DNA from: Couchioplanes azureus
Lineage (GTDB): Bacteria; Actinomycetota; Actinomycetes; Mycobacteriales; Micromonosporaceae
Reading direction: 5' to 3'
DNA: 64,000 nt
NCBI RefSeq assembly: GCF_014648355.1
Contig: NZ_BMQY01000001.1
Location: 496,001 to 560,000 of the forward strand
Below are positions 45,058 through 54,998 of this stretch, one piece after another. The position numbers and the translations under genes were made by a program. Under the pieces are notes generated by a model. It did no database searches, was not told the origin of the DNA, and saw only the letters and a list, made by a program, of their open reading frames with translations. Position 1 is the stretch's first letter, and the number at the start of each line of letters is the position of its first letter.

Positions 45058-46310
45058 CGGAACTGGTCCTTCCTGGGTGAACCGGCGGGGACGGCGTCGC
45101 CGCCGTGCAGGCGCCGGTCGGCGACGGCCGCCACCAGGTCGCGCACCGGGCCGGGCAGGCCGGTCCGGTCGAGACCGCGGCAGGCGAGGTCGAGGAGTCC
45201 GGCCGCGCACGCCCCGACCACGGGGTCGGCGAGGCCGTCCAGGGCCGCTTCCCGCCAGCGCCCGGCGGCGGGTGCGGCGAGGTCGCGCGCCTTGTCGGTG
45301 ACGGCGTCGTCGGCGAGCAGGGCGCACAGCACGGCGACCGGGGCGATCCACTCGGGGCCCGGTTGCGCGTCGAGGTATCGGACCTCCAGGTAGCCGCGCG
45401 GGCGTACCGGGGGGAAGAGCGTGCTGATGTGGTAGTCGAGGTCGTCCACCGTGGGCGGACGGGGCAGGGCGCCACCGATCCAGTCGGCGAAGGTGATCCC
45501 GTCCGGGGTTTCCCAGCGGCCGTGGCCGCGCCGCACGCACAGCACGGGAGCGGCGAGGACGTAGCGAACCCAGCTGTCGGTGGGATCGGCCGAGGAACGG
45601 ACCGGGCCGCTGCGGCGGCGATCGATGCCGTACCAGGCCGCCATCCGGCCGCTCGCCCATCCGGTGTCGCGGCCGGCGTGCCTGCGGGAGGTGGCGAAGG
45701 CGGCCAGCAGCGGGGGGCCGAGGTCGTGCACGGCGCCCCACCGGGCCGGCATCCGGGCCTCGGTGCCGGCGTCGAGGCAGACCTGCAACCCGGCGGTGCT
45801 GCACATCATGGTCCGCCCGGACAGGGTGCCGACGCGGTCGAAGGCCTGCTGCATGGCCGTGTATCGGGGGGTGTCGAGAATGCGTACCGGCGGCCGGTGG
45901 GGGTCGAGCCCCCACTCGCCGAGGACGATGCCGGCGGTGCCCAGCAGGCCGGTCAGCGCTTGCCGGTCGGCGGTGACGGCGGTGTGCAGGGCGGCCAGGG
46001 AGCCGGCCGGCGCGGAGGAGATCTCGAGCTGGCCACCGGGTTCGACGGTGACGGTGCCGCCGCCGGGAAGCGGCCGGGGCTCGGTGTTCGTGAGGGCTGC
46101 GGGTGCGTGGGGTCCGAGTGCCCCGCTCAGGTCGGCGGCCCGCAGGTGCGCCGCGGGATCTGCGGCGCGGTGGGTGGTCCATTCCAGTTCGACGCCGACG
46201 CGACGGGGTGGACCGGTTTTGAAGCAGATGCCGGAGACGTGGTCGGCGGCGTCGGAGAGACGCCGCAGGATGCCTCCGGCCGGATCGTCGTCACTACTTT
46301 CGGTAGTCAC
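45054..46310 (-). CDS. egtA: glutamate-cysteine ligase EgtA
   Basis: 418 residues. GCS2-type ligase: RRVGVELEWTTH, TVEPGGQLEISSAP, TMMCSTAGLQVCLDAG, RGYLEVRYLDAQPG. It makes gamma-glutamylcysteine, the sulfur donor for EgtB. The GTG at 46310 is chosen because AAGGAG lies four bases upstream; the longer frame to 46349 reaches the divergent egtE region. It leads the leftward egtABCD operon. Confidence 0.94.
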   Translation of the reverse strand: MTTESSDDDPAGGILRRLSDAADHVSGICFKTGPPRRVGVELEWTTHRAADPAAHLRAADLSGALGPHAPAALTNTEPRPLPGGGTVTVEPGGQLEISSAPAGSLAALHTAVTADRQALTGLLGTAGIVLGEWGLDPHRPPVRILDTPRYTAMQQAFDRVGTLSGRTMMCSTAGLQVCLDAGTEARMPARWGAVHDLGPPLLAAFATSRRHAGRDTGWASGRMAAWYGIDRRRSGPVRSSADPTDSWVRYVLAAPVLCVRRGHGRWETPDGITFADWIGGALPRPPTVDDLDYHISTLFPPVRPRGYLEVRYLDAQPGPEWIAPVAVLCALLADDAVTDKARDLAAPAAGRWREAALDGLADPVVGACAAGLLDLACRGLDRTGLPGPVRDLVAAVADRRLHGGDAVPAGSPRKDQFR

Positions 46311-46351
46311 AGCTCTCCTTTGAGTGGTGAATCCTTCGGAACCATACACAC

Positions 46352-47590
46352 ATGCGTCGATGCCGTGCAGTGAGTGAAGGTAGGTTCTGTGCCAGACCGC
46401 CGGACCAGGGAGTTGCCATCGCCACCGTCGACGTCGACCGCGCCCGCCGGGAAACCCCGGGCTGCGCCTCGGTCACCCACCTCAACAACGCCGGCGCCGC
46501 CCTGCCGCCGGCCGCCGTCACCGACACCGTCATCGGGTACCTGCAGCGGGAGAGCCGGATCGGCGGCTACGAGGCCGCGGCGGAAGCCGCCGGGCGGGTC
46601 GAGGACGTCTACCGCTCGCTGGCCCGCCTGATCGGCGCCGACCCCGACGAGATCGCCGTGGTGGAGAACGCGACCCGCGCCTGGGACATGGCCTTCTACG
46701 GGTTCGGCTTCCGGCCGGGCGACCGCATCCTGACGACCCGCGCGGAGTATGCGAGCAACGTCATCGCCCTGCTCCAGGTGGCCCGCCGCACGGGCGCGGT
46801 CGTCGAGCTGGTCGATGACGACGAGCACGGCCAGATCGACGTGGCGGACCTGGCGAGACGCCTGGACGACACGGTGAAGCTGGTCGCGCTGACCCACGTA
46901 CCCTCCTCCGGCGGCCTGGTCAACCCTGCGGCAGAGGTCGGCAAGCTTACCCGCGCGGCCGGAGTGCCCTTCCTGCTCGACGCCTGCCAGTCCGTCGGCC
47001 AGCTGCCGATCGACGTCCGGGAGATCGGCTGCGACCTGCTCTCGGCGACCGGGCGCAAGTTCCTGCGCGCCCCGCGCGGCACCGGGTTCCTCTACGCCCG
47101 CCGCGAGCTCGCGCAGCGCCTCGAACCGCCCCTGCTCGACCTGCACGCGGCGAGCTGGCCGGCGCCGGACCGGTACGAGATCCGCCCGGACGCCCGCCGC
47201 TTCGAGACCTGGGAGACCAACTACGCGACGAAGCTCGGCCTGGGCGCGGCGGCCGACTACGCGCTGTCCTGGGACGCCGAGGCGACCACGGCCCGCATCG
47301 CCATGCTGGCCGAAGGCCTGCGCGAGCGCCTGCGTGCCGTGTCCGGCGTCTCCGTGCACGACCGCGGCGCCCGGCTGGGCGGCATCGTGACGTTCACCGT
47401 CGACGGCGTCGACGCGGCCGAGGTGAAGCGGACCCTGGGTGCCGCCGGCATCAACACCAGCACGAGCTCCGCGGACTACGCCCAGTGGCACCTCAAGGGA
47501 CGCGGCCTGCCGGACGTGGTCCGGGCGTCGGTGCACTACTACAACACCGAGGAGGAGCTGGACCTGCTCTGCCGCCACCTCCCGCACTGA
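46352..47590 (+). CDS. egtE: ergothioneine C-S lyase EgtE-like PLP enzyme (aminotransferase class V)
   Basis: 412 residues if it starts at ATG 46352. Class V landmarks: HLNNAGAALPPAAVTDTVIG, VENATRAWDMAFYGF, THVPSSGGLVNPAAEV, FLLDACQSVGQLPIDV and the PLP lysine in LLSATGRKFLRAPRGTGFLY. EgtE cleaves hercynylcysteine sulfoxide to ergothioneine; divergent position 41 bp from egtA supports this over cysteine desulfurase. The true start is unclear: GTG 46370 is in frame, conserved sequence begins near residue 36, and neither start has a ribosome-binding site. Confidence 0.85.
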   Translation: MRRCRAVSEGRFCARPPDQGVAIATVDVDRARRETPGCASVTHLNNAGAALPPAAVTDTVIGYLQRESRIGGYEAAAEAAGRVEDVYRSLARLIGADPDEIAVVENATRAWDMAFYGFGFRPGDRILTTRAEYASNVIALLQVARRTGAVVELVDDDEHGQIDVADLARRLDDTVKLVALTHVPSSGGLVNPAAEVGKLTRAAGVPFLLDACQSVGQLPIDVREIGCDLLSATGRKFLRAPRGTGFLYARRELAQRLEPPLLDLHAASWPAPDRYEIRPDARRFETWETNYATKLGLGAAADYALSWDAEATTARIAMLAEGLRERLRAVSGVSVHDRGARLGGIVTFTVDGVDAAEVKRTLGAAGINTSTSSADYAQWHLKGRGLPDVVRASVHYYNTEEELDLLCRHLPH

Positions 47591-47591
47591 A

Positions 47592-47611
47592 GATCACCCT
47601 TACCGGTGATC
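47592..47611 (+). terminator. hairpin terminator after egtE
   Basis: GATCACC (47592-47598) and GGTGATC (47605-47611) form a perfect 7-bp stem with a 6-base loop, two bases after the stop. Confidence 0.6.
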
Positions 47612-47794
47612 GGCGGGAGGGCCCGCCCGGTGCCGCCGACGTGGCGGCCCGGCCGCCTCGGACAAGATCAACGAGTGGCGCGCCTCCGGGGTTTCCCGCC
47701 GCGCGCGCCACCTTGACGTGGGCTCCCGGCTGTGCGGATTGACCAGTGAAGACAGTGCCGAGTTACGGTCCGCCAGTCAGACGTTTCGCCCGGA

Positions 47795-47816
47795 TCGGCC
47801 CATGCCGGCGGGCCGA
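47795..47816 (+). promoter_or_regulatory. hairpin directly upstream of the C40 peptidase ribosome-binding site
   Basis: TCGGCCC (47795-47801) and GGGCCGA (47810-47816) form a perfect 7-bp stem with an 8-base loop, ending two bases before the GAGGAG site. It could limit ribosome access or protect the mRNA. No known riboswitch core was recognised in the 240-base leader. Confidence 0.4.
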
Positions 47817-47830
47817 CCGAGGAGCCCGCA

Positions 47831-48409
47831 CTGTCCACGAGCCCGCTGCGCCTGGCCGCCTGCGCCGGTGCGCTCTCCCTGCTGCTGCTGCCCGCCCCCA
47901 CGAAGGCGGCACCCGCCACCCTCGAGGCACCCGCCGTCTCGGCCGAGAAGCACCGGCCCCTGCCGGTGGCCTGGCAAGCTCCACGGCTGAGGCCGGTGAA
48001 GGTTCCCCGGCTGACGCCGCGCAAGGTGCCGCGCCTGTCGGCACGGCAACTGGCCCTGCGGCACGCCCGCGCCCGGGTCCGGGTCGTCGCGTACGCCCGG
48101 GCCCAGCGCGGTGACCGGTACGCGTACGGCGCCAGCGGCCCGCACCGGTGGGACTGCTCCGGCCTGACCGCCCGCACCTACCGGGTGGTGGGCATCCGCC
48201 TGCCGCACTCGTCGAGGGCGCAGGCCCGGCGCGGCAAGCGGGTCACGCCCCGGGCCGCCCGGGTCGGGGACCTGGTCGCCATGCGCGGGCACGTCGGCAT
48301 CCTGGTGGGCCGCTGGCGCATGGTGGACGCGCCGGGTGCCGGACGCCGCGTGACGGAACGGTTCATCTACCGCACCTCCACGCTGCAGTTCCGGCGGCTG
48401 ATCGGCTGA
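47831..48409 (+). CDS. C40 family (NlpC/P60) peptidase with apparent CTG start
   Basis: 192 residues if started at CTG 47831. In this frame no ATG, GTG or TTG occurs between the upstream stop (near 47746) and GTG 47966, yet a signal peptide (STSPLRLAACAGALSLLLLP, cleavage near TKAAPA) is encoded in between. GAGGAG at 47819-47824 is six bases before the CTG. The NlpC/P60 domain has the catalytic cysteine in HRWDCSGLTARTYRVVG and the histidine in MRGHVGILVGRWRMVDA. It would cleave peptidoglycan stem peptides outside the cell. Starting at 47966 (147 residues) would lose the signal peptide. Confidence 0.82.
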   Translation: MSTSPLRLAACAGALSLLLLPAPTKAAPATLEAPAVSAEKHRPLPVAWQAPRLRPVKVPRLTPRKVPRLSARQLALRHARARVRVVAYARAQRGDRYAYGASGPHRWDCSGLTARTYRVVGIRLPHSSRAQARRGKRVTPRAARVGDLVAMRGHVGILVGRWRMVDAPGAGRRVTERFIYRTSTLQFRRLIG

Positions 48410-48424
48410 CGGGCGCGGACCGGG

Positions 48425-49506
48425 TCAGAAGACGACCACGGAACGGGCGCCCTCGCCGCGGGCCATCCGCTCGAACGCCGCCGGCACGTCCGCCAGGCCG
48501 ATGCGGTCCGTCACGAGGTGGTCGAGGGTCAGCGCGCCCGACAGCACCTCGCGGGCGAGCAGCGGCACCTCCACGTCCGGATCGGACGATCCGTACACCG
48601 AGGCGCGCAGGGTCCGCGCGGACGTGAAGATGTCCAGCGCGCTCAGCTCGACCATGTCGTCGGCCCGGCCCATGCCGACCACCGTCACCTGTCCGCCGCG
48701 GCGGGTGGCCCGCCAGGCCGCGCGGATGGTCGCCGCCCGGCCGACGCACTCGAAGGCGTGGTCCGCGCCGCGTCCCTGCGTGCGGGCCCGGACGTCCTTC
48801 GACAGCGTCTCGCCCGACACCAGGAACTCGGTCGCGCCCGCCGCCTCGGCCAGCGCCTTCTTGCCTTCCGACACGTCCACGGCGAGCACCGTCGCCGCTC
48901 CGGCGGCGCGCGCGGCGGAGACCACCGACAGGCCGACGCCGCCCAGGCCGAGCACCACCACCGCGTCGCCCGCGCCGACCCGGGCCGTGTTGCGCACCGC
49001 ACCGGTGCCGGTCAGCACCGCGCAGCCGAGCAGGGCCGCGCTCTCCCAACCGAGCTCGGCCGGTACGCCGATCACGGCGCGTTCCGGCACCACGACCTGC
49101 TCGGCGAAGGCGCCCAGCCCCAGCATCACGTGCACGGGCGCGCCGTCGAGCGTCATGCCGTTCTCCAGCGCGGCCACGTTCGCCGTCGCGCAGAGCCACG
49201 GTTCGCCGTGGGTGCAGAACCAGCAGTCGCGGCACGGGGGCGACCAGTCGAGGGCGACGTGCGTACCCGGGGAGACACGGGTGACGCCCGCGCCCACCTC
49301 GACCACCTCGCCGGCCGCCTCGTGCCCGAGGATCAGCGGGTGCGGCGGTCGCAACGTCCCGTTCACCATCGACAGGTCCGAGTGGCACACGCCGGCCGCG
49401 CGGATGCGGACCCGGACCTGGCCGGGGCCGATCTCGGGAAGGTGGATCTCCTCGACCGCGGGCGGCACGCCCGGGCCGCGTGCCACGAGGGCACGGATGT
49501 GAGCCG

Positions 49507-49510
<4 letters not shown>
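48425..49510 (-). CDS. zinc-dependent medium-chain alcohol dehydrogenase
   Basis: 361 residues. The catalytic zinc site is set by [10 protein letters not shown] and [15 protein letters not shown]. The structural zinc loop has cysteines in [20 protein letters not shown], and the NAD loop is [19 protein letters not shown]. It is closest in pattern to class III-like aryl or alkyl alcohol dehydrogenases. It overlaps the aldehyde dehydrogenase gene (GTGA), so alcohol-to-acid oxidation by the pair is likely. Confidence 0.92.
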
Positions 49511-50897
<1,387 letters not shown>

Positions 50898-50901
<4 letters not shown>

Positions 50902-51527
50902 CGCAGCACTCCGTTCCGCATGGCCTCGAGGCCGGTGATCACGGTTTCCAGGCCGAGCGCGAACGCGCCTTCGTCGACGCTGCGGCGGTGCTCGGCCAGC
51001 AGGTGGGCGTCCCGCAGGTGGGGATAGCGCTCGGCGTAGACCTGCGGGTCCTCGTCGAAGCCCTGGGCGAAGGAGCCGAGCGCCGAGCCCTGCACCAGGT
51101 AGCGCATCAGCGCGCCGATGTGGGTGGCCCGCGCGGGCGGCCACCCCGCCGCGATGAGCCCGCCGTAGACGGTGTCGGCCATGGCGAGCGCGGCCGGGCG
51201 GCGCCCGGGGCCCTGGGCCAGCACCGGAACGATGTTCGGGTGGGCGCAGAGCACCGCGTGGTACGAGTTCGCCCAGTGCCGCAGCGCGTCCGCCCACCCG
51301 TGCGTGGCGAAGGCCGACACGTCCACCTGGGCGACGACCGCGTCGGCGACCGCGTCCAGAATCTCGTTCTTGGTGGCGAAATGGTGGTAGAGCGAGGGCC
51401 CGGCGACCCCGAGCTCGGTGGCGAGGCGCCGCACGGAGACGGCCTCGAGCCCCTCGGCATCCACCAGGGCGGCCGCCACCTCGACGATCCGCTGCCGGGT
51501 GAGCACCGTCTGGCGGGGGCGGGCCAT
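50898..51527 (-). CDS. TetR family transcriptional regulator with TetR_C-type domain
   Basis: 209 residues. The DNA-binding part is [45 protein letters not shown], read here in segments at residues about 8-52. The C-terminal domain ([18 protein letters not shown] and [18 protein letters not shown]) is of the TetR_C drug/ligand type. It lies divergent from the acyl-CoA dehydrogenase over a 54-bp gap with a palindrome, and its stop overlaps the aldehyde dehydrogenase start, so it probably controls both directions. Confidence 0.92.
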
Positions 51528-51555
51528 TCCATGCTCCTGCGACTCTGGACTCCGG

Positions 51556-51576
51556 AAAACTTACGCCGCTAGTTTT
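51556..51576. promoter_or_regulatory. operator candidate between TetR and acyl-CoA dehydrogenase genes
   Basis: AAAACT (51556-51561) and AGTTTT (51571-51576) are an inverted repeat with a 9-base spacer in the only gap between the divergent genes. The right arm overlaps a TAGTTT -10-like hexamer (51570-51575) six bases before the GTG start, so a bound repressor would block the rightward promoter. Confidence 0.5.
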
Positions 51577-51581
51577 AGCAC

Positions 51582-52754
51582 GTGGACTTTTCACTCAGCG
51601 ACGAAGAGCGGGCCGTCCGCGACACCGCTCGCCAGTTCATCACCCGCGAGGTCATGCCGCTCGAGCAGGAGGCGCTGCGCCGCGAGCGGGAACACCGGCC
51701 CGGCCTGGACCGCAGCGAGCTGCGCGAGCTGCGGCTCAAGGCCAGGAAGTTCGGTTTCTGGGGACTGTCCACTCCGGAGGAGTACGGCGGGATGAACCTG
51801 CCCGCCGTCATGCAGTCACTGATCCTGACCGAGACCGGCCGCTCGTTCGTCCAGTTCTCGTTCGGCGGCGAGGCCGACAACATCCTCTACCACGCCAACG
51901 CGGAGCAGAAGCGGGAGTACCTGATCCCCACGATCGAGGGCGAGCGGGTCTCCTGCTTCGCGATCACCGAGCCCGGCGCCGGCTCGGACGCGGCGAACAT
52001 CAAGCTCAGCGCGCGGCGCGACGGCGACGACTGGGTGCTCGACGGCGAGAAGACGTTCATCACCAACGGCAACGACGCCGACTTCGCCATCGTGGTGGCG
52101 GTGACCGACCGGGAGAAGGGCGTCCGCGGTGGCGGGACGACGGCGTTCCTGGTGGACCGCGAGATGGGGTGGCGCTCCGAGTTCATCCAGACCATGGGCG
52201 AGGGCGGGCCGGCCGCGCTGGTCTTCGACAACGTCCGGGTGCCGTCGCGCAACATCCTCGGCGAGATCGGGCAGGGCTTCGAGCTCGGCATGAAGTGGAT
52301 CGGCAAGGGCCGCTACCTGATCCCGTCGCACGCGCTGGGCATCGCCGAGCGGGCGCTCGGCATGGCGATCGACTACGCCAACACCCGCGAGACCTTCGGC
52401 CGCCGGATCGGCGAGAACCAGGCCATCCAGTGGATGATCGCGGACTCCGAGGTCGAGCTCGAGGCGGCCCGCTGGCTGACCCTGCGCGCGGCCTGGACGG
52501 TCGACCAGGGCCAGGACCCGCGGCACTCGTCCTCGATGGCGAAGCTGTACGGCGCGAACATGGTCAACAACGTGGTGGACCGGGTGCTGCAGATCCACGG
52601 CGGCATGGGCTACACCCGCGAGCTGCCCATCGAGCGGTGGTACCGCCAGGTCCGCCTGATGCGCATCTACGAAGGCACCGACGAGATGCAACGCCTGATC
52701 ATCTCCAGAGATCTCCTACGGGGATACACCAAGATCGGAGGGCACTTGGCATGA
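51582..52754 (+). CDS. acyl-CoA dehydrogenase
   Basis: 390 residues from GTG 51582. Landmarks: [58 protein letters not shown], and the C-terminal [20 protein letters not shown]. The catalytic glutamate is in [20 protein letters not shown], the canonical form, in contrast to the ADGPDEVH enzyme at 39765. It oxidises an acyl-CoA to the enoyl-CoA. The start looks leaderless. Its stop overlaps the first ATG of the 59-bp repeats (ATGA). Confidence 0.95.
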   Translation: MDFSLSDEERAVRDTARQFITREVMPLEQEALRREREHRPGLDRSELRELRLKARKFGFWGLSTPEEYGGMNLPAVMQSLILTETGRSFVQFSFGGEADNILYHANAEQKREYLIPTIEGERVSCFAITEPGAGSDAANIKLSARRDGDDWVLDGEKTFITNGNDADFAIVVAVTDREKGVRGGGTTAFLVDREMGWRSEFIQTMGEGGPAALVFDNVRVPSRNILGEIGQGFELGMKWIGKGRYLIPSHALGIAERALGMAIDYANTRETFGRRIGENQAIQWMIADSEVELEAARWLTLRAAWTVDQGQDPRHSSSMAKLYGANMVNNVVDRVLQIHGGMGYTRELPIERWYRQVRLMRIYEGTDEMQRLIISRDLLRGYTKIGGHLA

Positions 52755-52813
52755 CCGACTGCACCGCAGCGAAGCAAGGGCCAGGAGGGCATGCCGAGGG
52801 AGGCGCAGCATGA
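52751..52813 (+). CDS. 20-residue mini-ORF, first copy
   Basis: ATG at 52751 overlaps the acyl-CoA dehydrogenase stop and its own TGA (52811-52813) overlaps the next ATG. It encodes [20 protein letters not shown]. Whether a stable peptide is made is unknown; the role may be purely to hand ribosomes on. Confidence 0.35.
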   Translation: MTDCTAAKQGPGGHAEGGAA

Positions 52814-52868
52814 CCGACTGCACCGCAGCGAAGCAAGGGCCAGGAGGGCATGCCGAGGGAGGCGCAGC
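52751..52868 (+). repeat. exact tandem duplication of a 59-bp unit between two coupled genes
   Basis: The units at 52751-52809 and 52810-52868 are identical. A third start, ATGACCG, at 52869 is the acyl-CoA ligase start codon. Each unit begins with ATG, carries GGAGGG and GAGGGAGG, and ends just before the next ATG. Confidence 0.97.
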
Positions 52869-52872
52869 ATGA
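52810..52872 (+). CDS. 20-residue mini-ORF, second copy
   Basis: Identical in sequence to the first copy and overlapping it by ATGA. Its stop (52870-52872) overlaps the ATG of the acyl-CoA ligase gene. A Shine-Dalgarno-like GAGGGAGG lies within each unit ahead of the next start. Confidence 0.35.
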   Translation: MTDCTAAKQGPGGHAEGGAA

Positions 52873-54407
52873 CCGCACTGTCGTTGGCCACCATCCTCGC
52901 CGAGTCCGCACGCCGGTATCCCGACAAGGTCGCCGTCGTCGACGGCGAGACCCGCACGACCTACCGGGACCTCTGGGCGGAATCCCTCTCCTACGCGGCG
53001 GGCCTGCAGGAGCTGGGCATCCGGCCCGACGACGCGGTGGCCGTGCTGATCCCCAACATCACCGACTTCCCCCGGGTCTACTACGGCGCGCTGGCCGCCG
53101 GCGCGCGCGTCGTGCCGGTGCATCTGCTGCTGACCCCCGAGGAGATGGCGTACATCCTTCGCGACAGCGGCGCGAGCATGCTCGTGGCGCACTCCAGCCA
53201 GCTCCAGACGGCGACCGCCGCCGCGTTGAAGGCCGGAGTCCGGCTCGTCTCCGTGGGCCCGCTGCCGCCCGATCTGCCGGAGGCCCCGCAACGCCTGGAG
53301 AAGGCCGTCGTGGCGGTCCCCCGGCTGCCGACGTACGTGTCCCGCGAGGCCGAGGACGTCGCGGTCGTCTTCTACACCAGCGGCACCACCGGCCAGCCGA
53401 AGGGCGCCCTGCTGACCCACCTCAACCTGGTGATGAACGCGACCGTCAACGTCTTCGACGTCAACGACGTGCGCCACGACGACGTGGTCCTGGGCTGCCT
53501 GCCGCTGTTCCACACGTTCGGCCAGTCGGTGAGCATGAACGGCGCCTTCCGCGTCGGCAACACGCTCGTACTGCTGGCCCGCTTCACCGGCGAGGCGGCG
53601 ATCGAGCTGATGGTGCGCGAGCGCGTGACCGCCTTCCACGGCGTACCGACGATGTACGTCGCGTTGCTCGAGGCGGCCGCCAAGGCCGACCGGAAGCCGG
53701 ACCTCCGGCTCTGCGTCTCCGGCGGTGCCTCCCTGCCGGTGGCCGTCCTGGAGAGGTTCGCCGAGACCTTCGGCGCCACCATCTTCGAGGGGTACGGGCT
53801 CTCGGAGACCTCCCCGACCGCGACCGCCAACCAGCCGGCGTTCGGCGCCCGGCCCGGCACGATCGGGCATCCGGTCTGGGGCGTCGAGGTGGAGATCGCC
53901 CGGGCCGAGGTCGACGACCGCGTCGAGCTGCTGCCCGCCGGGGAGCTCGGCGAGATCGTGATCCGCGGCCACAACGTCTTCGCCGGCTATCTCAACCGGC
54001 CGGAGGAGTCCGCCCAGGCCCTGGTCGACGGCTGGTTCCGCAGCGGCGACCTGGGCACCAAGGACGCCGACGGCTTCATCACCGTCGTCGACCGCAAGAA
54101 GGACCTGGTCATCCGCGGCGGTTTCAACGTCTACCCGCGCGAGGTCGAGGAGGTGCTGGCTCGCCATCCCGGGGTCGTGCAGGTCGCGGTGATCGGCGTG
54201 CCGGACGAGCTGCACGGCGAGGAGATCTGCGCGGTCGTGGTGCCGGACGCCGGCGGCGTGACCGCCGAGGAGCTGGTCGAGTGGTCGAAGGAGCGGCTGG
54301 GCCGGCACAAGTATCCGCGTCAGGTCCGCTTCGTCGAGCAGCTGCCGATGGGGCCGAGCTTCAAGGTGCTCAAGCGGGAGCTACGCAAGACGTTCGGCGG
54401 CCAGTAG
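52869..54407 (+). CDS. long-chain fatty acid-CoA ligase family protein
   Basis: 512 residues. Adenylate-forming enzyme: the P-loop-like VVFYTSGTTGQPKGALLTHL, then VLGCLPLFHTFGQSVSMNGAF, EGYGLSETSPTATANQPAF, FRSGDLGTKDADGFITVVDR and the C-terminal catalytic lysine in LPMGPSFKVLKREL. It activates a carboxylic acid to its CoA ester with ATP. The ATG at 52869 has GAGGGAGG seven bases upstream. It could feed either acyl-CoA dehydrogenase of the window. The 3' end overlaps the convergent NUDIX gene by 27 bp. Confidence 0.95.
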   Translation: MTALSLATILAESARRYPDKVAVVDGETRTTYRDLWAESLSYAAGLQELGIRPDDAVAVLIPNITDFPRVYYGALAAGARVVPVHLLLTPEEMAYILRDSGASMLVAHSSQLQTATAAALKAGVRLVSVGPLPPDLPEAPQRLEKAVVAVPRLPTYVSREAEDVAVVFYTSGTTGQPKGALLTHLNLVMNATVNVFDVNDVRHDDVVLGCLPLFHTFGQSVSMNGAFRVGNTLVLLARFTGEAAIELMVRERVTAFHGVPTMYVALLEAAAKADRKPDLRLCVSGGASLPVAVLERFAETFGATIFEGYGLSETSPTATANQPAFGARPGTIGHPVWGVEVEIARAEVDDRVELLPAGELGEIVIRGHNVFAGYLNRPEESAQALVDGWFRSGDLGTKDADGFITVVDRKKDLVIRGGFNVYPREVEEVLARHPGVVQVAVIGVPDELHGEEICAVVVPDAGGVTAEELVEWSKERLGRHKYPRQVRFVEQLPMGPSFKVLKRELRKTFGGQ

Positions 54408-54818
54408 CGCGGGCAGCTCCGCCACGATCGGCTCGTCGGCGGGCAGCCAGGGCACGCTGCCGAGCTCGTCGACGGCGAGCCAGCGCATCGCGGTGTGCTC
54501 CAGGGCGCGCGGCACGTCGCCGTCCCGGAGCGTCACCGCGAAGACGCGCAGCACGGCGCGGCCGTGCGCCAGCGACACGTCCGGACCGACCCGCGCACCG
54601 ACTTCCACCCGGACGCCCAGTTCCTCCGCGCATTCGCGGGCGAGGGCCTGGGCGTCGCTCTCCCCGGGCTCGACCTTGCCGCCGGGAAACTCCCAACGCC
54701 CGGCAACCTCGGCCGGCGCGGACCGCTCGCACGCCAGCACCCGGCCGTCCTTGACGATGGCGGCCGCAACAATCACTCTGCGTGACGACGAGGCGCTGAC
54801 GTGCTGTCCAGGGGGCAT
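54381..54818 (-). CDS. NUDIX hydrolase (MutT-like, (deoxy)nucleoside triphosphate pyrophosphohydrolase)
   Basis: 145 residues. The Nudix box GGKVEPGESDAQALARECAE continues to EELGV, with all metal-binding glutamates present. The N-terminal RVIVAAAIVKDGRVLACERS and WEFPGGK are typical of MutT/CTP pyrophosphohydrolase-like proteins that clean oxidised nucleotides. The ATG at 54818 is preferred to GTG 54836. It ends inside the 3' end of the convergent acyl-CoA ligase gene, sharing 27 bp. Confidence 0.93.
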   Translation of the reverse strand: MPPGQHVSASSSRRVIVAAAIVKDGRVLACERSAPAEVAGRWEFPGGKVEPGESDAQALARECAEELGVRVEVGARVGPDVSLAHGRAVLRVFAVTLRDGDVPRALEHTAMRWLAVDELGSVPWLPADEPIVAELPALLAAERLA

Positions 54819-54998
54819 GAGCCTAGAGCGTGCCACAAATCTTGACCGAACAGGTTGAGCGATGCGTCCCGATCGTCACGAGAACACGGATATGTGGGCG
54901 TGGACATCGTTGACAGTGCGGACCACACTGTGGGCACTGACATGACGACATGGCGACAGTTTGGCCACAAGCCGGCAACGACGCCTGGGAGGTGGGCC

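Noticed and set aside
47591..47830. Leader of the C40 peptidase considered as a ydaO (c-di-AMP) riboswitch
   Set aside because: The conserved core sequences of that riboswitch were not found on reading; only simple hairpins are visible. A covariance search would be decisive.
54855..54998. N-terminal extension of the pterin-dehydratase-like gene
   Set aside because: The strong ribosome-binding site before ATG 54999 and the start of homology there make the extension unlikely; the extension region also holds TTGACA and a CAGTG/CACTG dyad suited to a promoter.
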